The notes under the pieces: generated by a model | Database searches by the model: none | Told to the model about the DNA's origin: nothing | Seen by the model: the letters and a program-made list of their open reading frames with translations, nothing else | Shown here: positions 1-6,277 of the stretch, piece after piece | Layout of the letters: every line of letters starts with the position of its first letter | Position numbering within the stretch: position 1 is the stretch's first letter | Translations under genes and position numbers: made by a program | Assembly (NCBI GenBank): GCA_022798155.1 | Contig: JAAWLY010000059.1 | Span: 1-12,589, forward strand | DNA from: Lawsonibacter sp. | GTDB taxonomy: Bacteria; Bacillota; Clostridia; Oscillospirales; Oscillospiraceae | Reading direction: 5' to 3' | Length of the DNA stretch: 12,589 nucleotides

Positions 1-607
1 CCGCCATGATGGGCATGGACAGGGGGATGACCACGGAGAAGAAGGTGCGCAGCTTGGAGCAGCCGTCAATCTCGCTGGCCTCGATGAGGTCGTGGGGGAT
101 GGAATTTTGGAAGTAGTTGCGGACGATAATCATGTTGCCCACCGCCACACCGCCGGGGAGGAACAGGGACCACATGCTGCCCACCAGGCCGGTGGACTTC
201 ACTACCAGGTAGGTGGGGACCAGGCCGCCGCCGAAGTACATGGTGATGAGGAAGAAGATGCTCAGCGCCTTGCGGCCGGGCAGGTCCTTCTGGGCCAGGG
301 GGTAGGCGGTGATGTACAGCATGACCACCGAGAAGATGGTGCCGATGACGGTGTACTTCACCGAGTTTAAAAAGCCGGAGACGATATTTTTCTCGGCGAA
401 CACCGCCTTATAGCCGTCCAAAGTAAAGCCGCTGGGCAGCAGGAAGGTCTTTCCGGCGTAGACCTGGTAGGGATCGGAGAAGGAGGCCACCAGTACATAA
501 TACAGCGGATAGGCCACGATGACAAGGACTACCGCGCAGATTGCCACCAGAATCATGTCGCTGGCCTTTTCGGACATGCCGGTGGACAGGTCTTTTTGCT
601 TTGTCAT
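1..607 (-). CDS. Carbohydrate ABC transporter permease, LplC/YtcP-like (partial, 3' end outside window)
   Basis: Inner-membrane subunit of a CUT1-type sugar importer that would pair with the LplB-like permease encoded just upstream. I translated 202 codons from the ATG at 607-605. The protein begins MTKQKDLSTGMSEKASDM, then has a first membrane helix (about residues 21-41, ending YPLYYVLVASFSDP), further helices near 82-100, 110-130 and 140-155, and the EAA-type cytoplasmic loop (about 177-200, EASEIDGCSKLRTFF) that contacts the ATPase. The wording YPLYYVLVASFSDP, LPSGFTLDGY and MYFGGGLVPTYL is typical of the LplC branch, whose full length is about 290-300 residues, so roughly the last third is missing here. 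The start has a GGGGGCGG purine-rich stretch upstream and lies 15 bases after the stop of the preceding permease. The solute-binding lipoprotein, normally the next gene, would lie beyond base 1. Substrate unknown. Confidence 0.93.
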   Translation of the reverse strand, partial: MTKQKDLSTGMSEKASDMILVAICAVVLVIVAYPLYYVLVASFSDPYQVYAGKTFLLPSGFTLDGYKAVFAEKNIVSGFLNSVKYTVIGTIFSVVMLYITAYPLAQKDLPGRKALSIFFLITMYFGGGLVPTYLVVKSTGLVGSMWSLFLPGGVAVGNMIIVRNYFQNSIPHDLIEASEIDGCSKLRTFFSVVIPLSMPIMA

Positions 608-622
608 ATTCTTCCGCCCCCT

Positions 623-1599
623 TTACACAAATTCCACGTCCGAGGCCTTGGACGCAATCTTGTTGACGACGAGCAGCAGCACGATGTTCACCGCGGTATT
701 GAACAGGCCCACCGCCGTGGAGTAGCTGTACTTGGTGCTCTCAATGCCCTGCTGGTACACGTAGACGGCGATCACATCGCTGGTGGCCTTGTTCAGGTCA
801 GTCTGGAGCAGCCAGACCTTTTCAAAGCCCACGTTCATCAGCCCGCCGGCGGCCATAATCAGGTTCAGGATGGCCATGGGCAGCAGTTCAGGGATGTCGA
901 TGTTCTTGATGCGCTGGAACACCGACGCGCCGTCGATTTTGGCCGCCTCATACAGGCCGGGGTCCACGTTGGCCAGGGTGGCCAGGTAGATGATGCAGCC
1001 CCAGCCGGCGTCCTGCCAGATGCCGGAGGCGATGTAGATGGTGCGGAAGGCGGAGGACTGGGTCAAAAAGTCGATCTGGGTGCCCAGAATCAGGTTGATC
1101 AGTCCGCCAGAGGGGCTGAGGAAGATGCGGATCATACCACAGATGACCATGACAGAGATGAAGTGGGGGGCGTAGAGCACGGTCTGGACCACCCGCTTGA
1201 AGCGGTGGAACCGCAGCTGGTTGATCATCAGGGACAGAATGATGGGGATGGGAAGCTCCACAGCAGGCTGTACAGGCTGATCAGAACGGTGTTCTTAATC
1301 ATCCGCCAGCAGGTGGGGGAGCTGAAGAAGCGCTGGAACCAGTACCAGCCAACCCATTCGCTGCCCATATAGCCCCGGCTGGCCTTGAAGTCGCGGAAGG
1401 CGATCTGCACGCCGTACATGGGGATGTACTTGTAGATGACAGTCAGCGCCACGGGGATCAGCAGCAGCGCGTACAGCTGCCAGTTGTCCGCGATTCGCTG
1501 ACCCAGGGTCTTGCCCGGCCGGGCAAGAGCGGCGGAGCCCGCCGCTGAGATGCGGTCACCCACATAAGTTGCGGGCTCGGTTTGTGCGTTTGTTTTCAT
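623..1599 (-). pseudogene. Carbohydrate ABC transporter permease, LplB-like, interrupted by a frameshift
   Basis: First permease of the CUT1-type importer. The ATG at 1599-1597 opens a frame giving an N-terminal cytoplasmic tail, a first helix (WQLYALLLIPVALTVIYKYIP) and the LplB-typical stretch YGVQIAFRDFK, then reaches NTVLISLYSLLWSF before running into a TGA at 1230-1228. Homology continues without a gap in the -1 frame as PIPIILSLMINQLRFHRFKRVVQTV, down to the TAA at 625-623, including the EAA loop (YEAAKIDGASVFQRIKNIDIPE). Adding one C to the CCC at 1252-1250 restores a single 325-residue protein of normal family length, with residues 1-116 from the first frame and 209 from the second. 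The GTG at 1261 is therefore not a real start. This is either a genuine inactivating deletion, a phase variant or a sequencing error. No canonical slippery heptamer is seen. The rest of the protein is well preserved, which argues for a recent event or an error. Confidence 0.85.
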
Positions 1600-1638
1600 T
1601 GGCTCATTCCCTGTTCTTTCCTTTAGCTGCTTGCATTA

Positions 1639-1650
1639 TGAAACGTTACA
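1639..1650. promoter_or_regulatory. LacI-type operator upstream of the permease operon
   Basis: TGAAACGTTACA differs by one base from the perfect palindrome TGAAACGTTTCA. It sits between the inferred permease transcription start and the permease gene. The spacing (five-base arms around CG) differs from the 14-base CcpA cre consensus, so I assign it to the adjacent LacI-family regulator. That assignment is inference. Confidence 0.65.
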
Positions 1651-1664
1651 TATACTGTGACATT

Positions 1665-1694
1665 ATGATAATACCGGGGATTCTTCCCTGTCAA
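1665..1694 (-). promoter_or_regulatory. Promoter of the sugar-permease operon
   Basis: Read on the minus strand, a perfect TTGACA (1694-1689) is followed after 18 bases by TATCAT (1670-1665), one mismatch from TATAAT. Transcription would start near 1657, about 58 bases before the permease ATG. The LacI-type palindrome at 1639-1650 lies just downstream of that start, a position suited to repression. Confidence 0.7.
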
Positions 1695-1793
1695 TCCCTT
1701 TCTTTTCGGAAAAAAGCATTTTTCGCTTTTCCACAAAAAGCGCACTTCAAATTTGTGCAGCTGGACGATTCTAGGAAATTTTCTTGAAATTAC

Positions 1794-1821
1794 TTGAAAA
1801 ATAACGTTTCACAATTATAAT
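1794..1821 (+). promoter_or_regulatory. Promoter of the lacI-family regulator operon
   Basis: TTGAAA (1794-1799), a 16-base spacer and a perfect TATAAT (1816-1821). Transcription would begin near 1828, leaving a leader of about 37 bases before the ATG at 1865. One operator-like half-palindrome lies in the spacer and a near-perfect operator lies just after the start, so autoregulation is likely. Confidence 0.72.
1800..1811. promoter_or_regulatory. Weak LacI-type operator within the regulator promoter
   Basis: AATAACGTTTCA matches the consensus palindrome TGAAACGTTTCA in its right half (ACGTTTCA) but loses three outer bases on the left. It lies in the -35/-10 spacer of the regulator's promoter, where binding would block RNA polymerase. 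It is weaker than the other two sites. Confidence 0.45.
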
Positions 1822-1832
1822 GAAATTACTGG

Positions 1833-1844
1833 TGAAACATTTCA
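1833..1844. promoter_or_regulatory. LacI-type operator in the regulator leader
   Basis: TGAAACATTTCA is one base from the palindrome TGAAACGTTTCA. It lies about 5 bases after the inferred transcription start and 21 bases before the regulator's ATG, as expected for an autoregulatory site. Its position also argues against translation beginning at the in-frame ATG at 1820. Confidence 0.62.
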
Positions 1845-1864
1845 CGAACGAAGAGGTGAACTCC

Positions 1865-2854
1865 ATGAAACAGAGAGACAGCGCCCCCACCATGAAGGAC
1901 GTGGCCCGAGAGGCCGGGGTGGCCCTGGGCACCGTGTCCAAGGTATTTAACAACATCCCCGTGGGGGAGGACTACCGCCGGCGGGTGGAGCAGGCCGCCC
2001 AGAAGCTGGGCTACCAGGTGAACAGCTATGCCCGGGGGCTGAAAACCAACCGGACCTTCTCCGTGGCCCTGATCCTGCCCAATGTTACCGATCCCTTTTT
2101 CTCCACCCTGGCCCAGGGGGTCTACCAGTCCCTGGCGGCCCGGCAGTATAAGATGCTCCTCTCCCTCACTGCCTTCGACCTGGAGGCGGAGCAGCGGTGC
2201 ATCCAAATGGTCCAGCAGAACAAGGTGGATGGCATCATCGGCCTGACCTACAACCCCAACCTGGAGGTGGACCCCCGGCTGCCCTATGTGAGCATCGACC
2301 GCACCTTCAGTTCCAGCGTGCCCTGTGTGGCGTCGGACAACTTCGGCGGGGGCCAGCTGGCGGCGGAAAAACTGCTGGAGCTGGGGTGTGCGCACCCCCT
2401 GTTTCTGCGCATCGGCTCCAGGGTCCCCGGTGAGTCAGACAAGCGGGGGGACGGCTTTGAGTCGGTATTCCGCCAGCGGGGGATAGCGTGCGCCGCCCTG
2501 CGCCTCAACGACGAGGAGGGGCTGGCCCCCTTCCGGGACTTCCTGGCCGGTCATATGGACGGGGGAAAGCTGGCTTTCGACGGCATCTTCTGCGTCACTG
2601 ACACCCTGGCCATCCACGTCCGGAACTTTCTGGAGGAGCTGGGGCTGCGGGTCCCGGAGGATGTTCCGCTTATCGGCTTCGACGGTACCCGGCACTTTGC
2701 CACAGGAGATTTTTACTGCTCCACCATCGTCCAGCCCATCGGCCGGCTGGCTGAAACCAGCGTGGACCTGCTCCTCCGGGAGGACCGGAGCAACCTGCCC
2801 AGCCTGGTGTGTCTGCCCGTCGCCTATGCCCCCGGGGGCACCACGAAGGAGTAA
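1865..2854 (+). CDS. LacI-family transcriptional regulator
   Basis: DNA-binding repressor, 329 residues, normal for the family. The N-terminal helix-turn-helix spans about residues 9-30 (MKDVAREAGVALGTVSKVFNN), followed by the hinge-helix region (about 50-61, QVNSYARGLKT). A periplasmic-binding-protein-like effector domain (about 63-325) follows, with the usual markers VALILPNVTDPFFSTLAQGV, VDGIIGLT, VASDNFGGGQLAAEKLLELG and PEDVPLIGFDGT. I chose the ATG at 1865 because AGAGGTGA precedes it by 5 bases. An in-frame ATG at 1820 would add 15 residues upstream of the conserved fold and would read through an operator. It is divergent from the sugar-permease operon and flanked by three matching palindromes, so it most likely represses that importer and itself, with a sugar as effector. 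The sugar cannot be read from sequence. The next gene begins 4 bases after its stop. Confidence 0.93.
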   Translation: MKQRDSAPTMKDVAREAGVALGTVSKVFNNIPVGEDYRRRVEQAAQKLGYQVNSYARGLKTNRTFSVALILPNVTDPFFSTLAQGVYQSLAARQYKMLLSLTAFDLEAEQRCIQMVQQNKVDGIIGLTYNPNLEVDPRLPYVSIDRTFSSSVPCVASDNFGGGQLAAEKLLELGCAHPLFLRIGSRVPGESDKRGDGFESVFRQRGIACAALRLNDEEGLAPFRDFLAGHMDGGKLAFDGIFCVTDTLAIHVRNFLEELGLRVPEDVPLIGFDGTRHFATGDFYCSTIVQPIGRLAETSVDLLLREDRSNLPSLVCLPVAYAPGGTTKE

Positions 2855-2858
2855 AGCC

Positions 2859-3437
2859 ATGGCCAGTGAGTATTTCAAGTGGAAATATCGAGATGTCCAG
2901 CCCGACCAGCCGGTGGAGCGGACAAAAAAACAGCGCCGCCGAAACTGGTGGCACTACCACAAGTGGCATGTGATGCTGGCAGCGGCGGCGGTGTGCGTGG
3001 TGGGCGGCATGGTGTGGAACGCGGTCAGCCAGGTCCGGCCCGACTATCAGATTGCCTATGTGGCGTCCGTCCCCCTTGCGGAGGAGGGGGCTGCCGTCTG
3101 GGAGGAGAGGCTGGCCGCCCTGGGCACCGACTGCAACGGGGACGGAAACATTGTGGTCCAGCTGAATCAATATCTCTCCGCCTGGGAGGATGCCATGTAC
3201 ACCGCCGCCTCCAACGTGAAGCTGATGGCCGACCTGGAATCCAACGAGAGCTACTTCTTCCTTCTGGACGACCCGGAGGCCTTCCAGGCGGGGTACGAGG
3301 TACTCCGGGAGGACTGGGTGCCGGTGGAAGAGGGGCTCTATCTGGCCCGGCGGATCTTTTGGGAGGACCGGACCCCAGAGAATATGGCGCAGTGCGATAT
3401 CCTGTGGGAGAGAATAGTAGAGGAGATGGCGGAATGA
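2859..3437 (+). CDS. Uncharacterised single-pass membrane protein
   Basis: Function unknown; 192 residues. The N-terminal 35 residues are strongly basic and aromatic (ERTKKQRRRNWWHYHKWHV), then one hydrophobic helix (about 38-56, VMLAAAAVCVVGGMVW), then an acidic soluble domain of about 135 residues probably outside the membrane by the positive-inside rule. That domain begins PDYQIAYV, contains a DCNGDGNI stretch at 91-98 resembling a calcium-binding loop (D91, N93, D95), and has LMADLESNESYFFLLDDPEAF near 122-142. The start has AAGGAG 7 bases upstream, overlapping the end of the regulator gene. The stop overlaps the start of the lipoprotein gene (ATGA), indicating translational coupling. I recall similar hypothetical proteins with the KWKYRDV / RRNWWHYHKWH signature in Oscillospiraceae, but know of no assigned role. 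A membrane-anchored partner of the lipoprotein is the simplest reading. Confidence 0.85.
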   Translation: MASEYFKWKYRDVQPDQPVERTKKQRRRNWWHYHKWHVMLAAAAVCVVGGMVWNAVSQVRPDYQIAYVASVPLAEEGAAVWEERLAALGTDCNGDGNIVVQLNQYLSAWEDAMYTAASNVKLMADLESNESYFFLLDDPEAFQAGYEVLREDWVPVEEGLYLARRIFWEDRTPENMAQCDILWERIVEEMAE

Positions 3438-4024
3438 GAAAGAAAGCGGAGCTTGTTCTGGCGCTGTGCGCGCTGTTGACTCTGGCCGGCTGCGGCCCGG
3501 CCGCGCCCCAAAAGGCGGCGGACGGTTTGGACTGGGACGAGAACTGGGTGACGGTGGGGAACATCCTGGGGGTGGACACCCCCGGCGGGCTGGAACCCCG
3601 GGAGAACAGCGACGCCCTGTCCGCCAAGGGGATGTACTACGCCACCTGGTCCATCGGAGAGGCGGAGCCCTATGTCAACGCCGACGGCGAGGACGCGGAG
3701 ATCTACGACGCCCAGATCTATCTTCTGCTGGCGGGCTATGACGCGGCGGAAAAGGCGGAGGACGCCGCTGCGGAGTGGCTGGAGATGGCGTCGGAGCAGT
3801 ATCAGGTGGAGCACACCTTTGAGGCGGAGCACAACGGGCAGACCTATTCTGCCGTCACCTATACCTGCGCCTCCGAGACCAACCCCTATGCCCGGGGGGC
3901 CTCTGCCTTTGGCGCCTATGGCAATTATGCCATCAGCGTGGAAATCCAGTGCCGGGAGGAATCTGACACGGACCCGAGAGGGCTCATGGACAGCTTTCTG
4001 CAAAACTGCCACTACGCGGCTTAA
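3434..4024 (+). CDS. Uncharacterised lipoprotein
   Basis: Function unknown; 196 residues. The signal peptide is basic (MRKK) followed by a hydrophobic stretch (ELVLALCALLTLAG) and a lipobox LAGC with the acylated cysteine at residue 20, so the mature protein should be anchored to the outer face of the cell membrane. The mature part is acidic and rich in alanine, with no family I can name. It includes WVTVGNILGVDTPGGLEP (about 37-54), YYATWSIGEAEPYVN and a C-terminal segment ending in SFLQNCHYAA. The ATG at 3434 overlaps the previous stop by four bases. The same frame stays open upstream to 2879, but that part overlaps the preceding gene in another frame and would bury the signal peptide, so I reject it. 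The next gene follows after 15 bases. It probably works together with the preceding membrane protein. Confidence 0.85.
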   Translation: MRKKAELVLALCALLTLAGCGPAAPQKAADGLDWDENWVTVGNILGVDTPGGLEPRENSDALSAKGMYYATWSIGEAEPYVNADGEDAEIYDAQIYLLLAGYDAAEKAEDAAAEWLEMASEQYQVEHTFEAEHNGQTYSAVTYTCASETNPYARGASAFGAYGNYAISVEIQCREESDTDPRGLMDSFLQNCHYAA

Positions 4025-4039
4025 AAGGAGGAATTGGAC

Positions 4040-4786
4040 ATGGGACTGCTCTTTCCCGAGGACCCGCATTTTAACGAAAACCAGCGCCAGACCGGCTTTT
4101 ACCGCTACCGGCAGCTGCTGTCGGTCCGGTTTGGCCGGTGGTGGAAGACCAATCTGCTGACGCTGGCCGGTCTTGTCCCTCTGGCGGCGGGGATCTTTAC
4201 CGCCGTGGCCTCCTCCAGCGTGCTGGTGCTGCTGCCCGCCTCCCTGCTGGGGGGGATGATTGCCGGGCCGTTCTTAGCCGGGATGTACGACGCTATTCTC
4301 CGGGGCCTGCGGGACGATCCCCGGCCCTGGTGGGACAGCTATCAGCAGTCCTGGAAGCAGAACTGGAAAGGCAGCCTGATCCCCGGGGCCCTGCTGGGTC
4401 TGGCCGCGGGGGTGTACGCCTTTATGGCCATGCTGTTCTGGTGGGCGGAGCGGTCCCCCTCCCTGGGGACGGTGGCGCTGTATCTGTTTTCCCTGCTGGT
4501 GGTGCTGATCCTGAATACCCTCTATTGGCCCCAGCTGGTGCTCTTCCGGCAGAAGGCCTCCATCCGCCTGCGCAACTGCCTGCTGTTCTGGGTGACCTGC
4601 TTCTGGCGGGTGCTGGGAGTGGGGGTGCTGCAGCTGGGCTATCTGGCCGTGTGCGTGCTGTTTGCCCCCTGGACCCTGCTCCTGCTGCCCATTTTAGGGG
4701 TGTGGTACATCCTGTTCCTCTCCCAGTTTCTGATCTATGACCAGCTGGACCAGGTGCTTCATATTGAGGATGCCTTCGGCGATTAA
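4040..4786 (+). CDS. Multi-pass membrane protein, DUF624/YesL-like
   Basis: Integral membrane protein of 248 residues with about six hydrophobic helices (near 38-56, 58-80, 113-133, 143-165, 182-207 and 209-232). The pattern NLLTLAGLVPLAAG, then GPFLAGMYDAILRGLRDD, then WWDSYQQSWKQNWKGSL resembles the DUF624 (YesL) family, which is often found in Firmicutes next to sugar ABC importers and LacI regulators; its molecular role is not established. I assign the family by pattern memory only. The ATG at 4040 has a strong AAAAGGAGG 9-10 bases upstream; a TTG at 4034 in the same frame is too close to that site. Last gene of the regulator-led unit: its stop codon merges with the base of a perfect terminator hairpin. 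Confidence 0.82.
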   Translation: MGLLFPEDPHFNENQRQTGFYRYRQLLSVRFGRWWKTNLLTLAGLVPLAAGIFTAVASSSVLVLLPASLLGGMIAGPFLAGMYDAILRGLRDDPRPWWDSYQQSWKQNWKGSLIPGALLGLAAGVYAFMAMLFWWAERSPSLGTVALYLFSLLVVLILNTLYWPQLVLFRQKASIRLRNCLLFWVTCFWRVLGVGVLQLGYLAVCVLFAPWTLLLLPILGVWYILFLSQFLIYDQLDQVLHIEDAFGD

Positions 4787-4826
4787 AAGAAGCCCTGCGC
4801 GGGTTGTCCCGCGCAGGGCTTCTTTT
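4785..4826. terminator. Bidirectional intrinsic terminator, perfect 19-bp stem
   Basis: AAAAGAAGCCCTGCGCGGG (4785-4803), loop TTGT, then the exact reverse complement (4808-4826). The A-tract on one flank and T-tract on the other give a T-rich tail in both directions, so it can end both the plus-strand regulator operon and the minus-strand MATE gene. It overlaps the stop codons of both genes: TAA at 4784-4786 and the minus-strand TAA at 4827-4825. Confidence 0.93.
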
Positions 4827-6219
4827 AGGTTTTCTCGGGCATGGAGGAGGGGTCGTCCACCACCCGCTTGCCGGCCAGGTCCACCCGGCTGTAGTAGACC
4901 AGGGTGATGACGCTGCACACCAGCCAGCCCAGGGGGTAGCCGGCGGCCACGGGAAGGGGGGTGTTCGAGATGAAGTTGGTGAGGGCGAAGAGGTAAATCT
5001 GCCGGAATACCACAAAGGAGAACAGCATGATGTAAGTGGGCGGCTGGCTGATGCCCGCTCCCCGGAGGGAGCCGGCGTAGATCTGGTTGATGCACACCAT
5101 CACGTAGCAGGGGCACAGCAGCCGCAGGAACATGACGCCGTAGGTGACCACCTCAGGTTTGTCGTTGAAAAAGGCCACCAGGTATGGGGCGGAGGGGACC
5201 ACGATGGCAGCCAGCCCCAGGGCGATGCCCCAGGAGAGGAACAGGGCGCAGCGGGTCCCCTTTTTGGCCCGTTCCACCTGGCCGGTGCCCAGGTTCTGCC
5301 CCACAAAGGTGGTGGCGGACAAGGCCAGGGACTGCACCGGCAGCAGCAGGAACTGGTCGATTTTGGTGCAGGAGGTCCAGCCGGACATGCAGTCCAGGCC
5401 AAAGACGTTGATGTAGGACTGGACAAAGACGTTGGAGAAGGAGGTAATGGCCATCTGGAGGGCGGAGGGAATACCGATGCGGACAATCTGCCGCAGGATG
5501 AAGGGGGAGGGGCGCAGCTGCTTCAGGCTCAGGCGGATGAAGTCATCCCCGCGGGCCAGCACAATCAGGGTGAGAATGGCCGAGATGCCCTGGGACAGGA
5601 TGGTGGCGTAAGCCACCCCTTCCACTCCCATGTGGAAGCCGATGACGAAGAGCAGGTCCAGCACAATGTTCATCAGGGCGCAGATCACCAGAAAGTAGAA
5701 GGGCCGCTTGGAGTCGCCCACCGCCCGGAGGATGCCGGAGCCCATGTTGTACAGCATCAGGCCCAGCACACCGGAGAAGTAAATGGTCAGGTAGGTGGTG
5801 GCCTCCGGCACGGCCTGGAGGTCGGTTTTCATCAGCCGGAGCATAAAAGGGATGATGAGGATGCCCACAACGGTGAGTACCACCCCCAGCACCAGGGTCA
5901 TGACGATAGAGGTGTGGACAGTCTGCCGGACCTTGTCGGCCTTTTTGGCCCCATAGTATTGGGAGATGACCACCCCGGCGCCGCTGGCCAGACCCAGGAA
6001 AAAACCGATGAGCATGTTGATAATGGGGGTGACGGTGCCCACAGCGGAGTAGGCCTCGTTGCTGACGTACCGGCCCACCACCCACAGGTCTACGGTGTTG
6101 TACAGCTGCTGGAACAGGTTGCCCAGCAGCAGCGGAACGGCAAACCGGACCAGATGGCCCACCACGCTGCCCTGGGTCATGTCCACGGCGTGACTGGACC
6201 GCTTTACCAGTGTGGACAA
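4825..6219 (-). CDS. MATE-family multidrug/cation antiporter
   Basis: Twelve-helix exporter of the MatE fold, 464 residues, normal length. Recognisable features are the first-helix motif (PLLLGNLFQQLYNTVDLWVVGRYV, about residues 29-52), SAVGTVTPIINMLIGFFLGLASGAGVVISQYYGAKK after it, the mid-protein NIVLDLLFVIGFHMGVEGVAYAT, and the second-half copy of helix 1 (PSALQMAITSFSNVFVQSYIN) with FVGQNLGTGQ. Substrates of this bacterial subgroup are usually cationic drugs or dyes exchanged for Na+ or H+; the actual substrate here is unknown. The start is a TTG at 6219: a perfect AGGAGG sits 9 bases upstream, and the next ATG (codon 14) lacks such a site and cuts only poorly conserved residues. It follows cinA on the same strand after 58 bases, which hold a palindromic repeat, and is probably cotranscribed with it. 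The stop codon lies inside the shared terminator. Confidence 0.95.
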   Translation of the reverse strand: MSTLVKRSSHAVDMTQGSVVGHLVRFAVPLLLGNLFQQLYNTVDLWVVGRYVSNEAYSAVGTVTPIINMLIGFFLGLASGAGVVISQYYGAKKADKVRQTVHTSIVMTLVLGVVLTVVGILIIPFMLRLMKTDLQAVPEATTYLTIYFSGVLGLMLYNMGSGILRAVGDSKRPFYFLVICALMNIVLDLLFVIGFHMGVEGVAYATILSQGISAILTLIVLARGDDFIRLSLKQLRPSPFILRQIVRIGIPSALQMAITSFSNVFVQSYINVFGLDCMSGWTSCTKIDQFLLLPVQSLALSATTFVGQNLGTGQVERAKKGTRCALFLSWGIALGLAAIVVPSAPYLVAFFNDKPEVVTYGVMFLRLLCPCYVMVCINQIYAGSLRGAGISQPPTYIMLFSFVVFRQIYLFALTNFISNTPLPVAAGYPLGWLVCSVITLVYYSRVDLAGKRVVDDPSSMPEKT

Positions 6220-6228
6220 GTTGATCTA

Positions 6229-6234
6229 CCTCCT
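6229..6234 (-). promoter_or_regulatory. Ribosome binding site that fixes the TTG start of the MATE gene
   Basis: A perfect AGGAGG, extended to TAGGAGGT, lies 9 bases before the TTG at 6219-6217. It supports TTG as the start because no in-frame ATG or GTG lies at a suitable distance. Confidence 0.8.
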
Positions 6235-6247
6235 AGAATGTTTGATT

Positions 6248-6275
6248 TGTAGGGCGGCCTGTGGCCGCCCCTACA
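6248..6275. repeat. Dispersed GC-rich palindromic repeat, copy 1
   Basis: TGTAGGGCGGCC, loop TGT, then GGCCGCCCCTACA: a 12-bp stem with one bulged base. It fills the gap between cinA and the MATE gene. The right arm GGCCGCCCCTACA is identical to the right arm of the element at 10595-10644, showing that this is a repeated element and not a gene-specific hairpin. There is no T-tract, so simple termination is unlikely; it may protect or attenuate the transcript. Confidence 0.75.
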
Positions 6276-6277
6276 TG

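Noticed and set aside
1245..1262. Programmed -1 frameshifting in the permease gene
   Set aside because: A -1 slip at TTC-CCA would restore the frame, but no X-XXY-YYZ slippery heptamer or downstream pseudoknot is apparent and such permeases are not known to use it.
596..1372. 258-codon plus-strand frame opposite the permeases
   Set aside because: Antisense shadow with no domain content; the minus strand encodes the permease homology.
1228..1599. Two separate permease genes (1228-1599 and 623-1261, minus strand)
   Set aside because: They are the two halves of one LplB-like protein in adjoining frames; the second would start at an internal GTG in the middle of a membrane segment, without a ribosome site.
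1639..1650. CcpA cre box
   Set aside because: The arms are one base shorter than the 14-base cre consensus, and the repeated 12-base form next to a LacI gene fits a local operator better.
1724..1742. Small hairpin CGCTTTT/AAAAGCG in the divergent region
   Set aside because: It has a 7-bp stem in A/T-tract sequence without a terminator tail; this is expected by chance in such AT-rich DNA.
1820..1864. Upstream ATG of the LacI regulator at 1820
   Set aside because: It overlaps the -10 box and lies before the inferred transcription start, and the AGAGGTGA site fits the ATG at 1865.
4804..6252. 482-codon open frame on the plus strand opposite the MATE gene
   Set aside because: It is a GC-bias antisense shadow: Gly/His/Gln/Asp-rich with no domains, against a clear MATE protein on the other strand.
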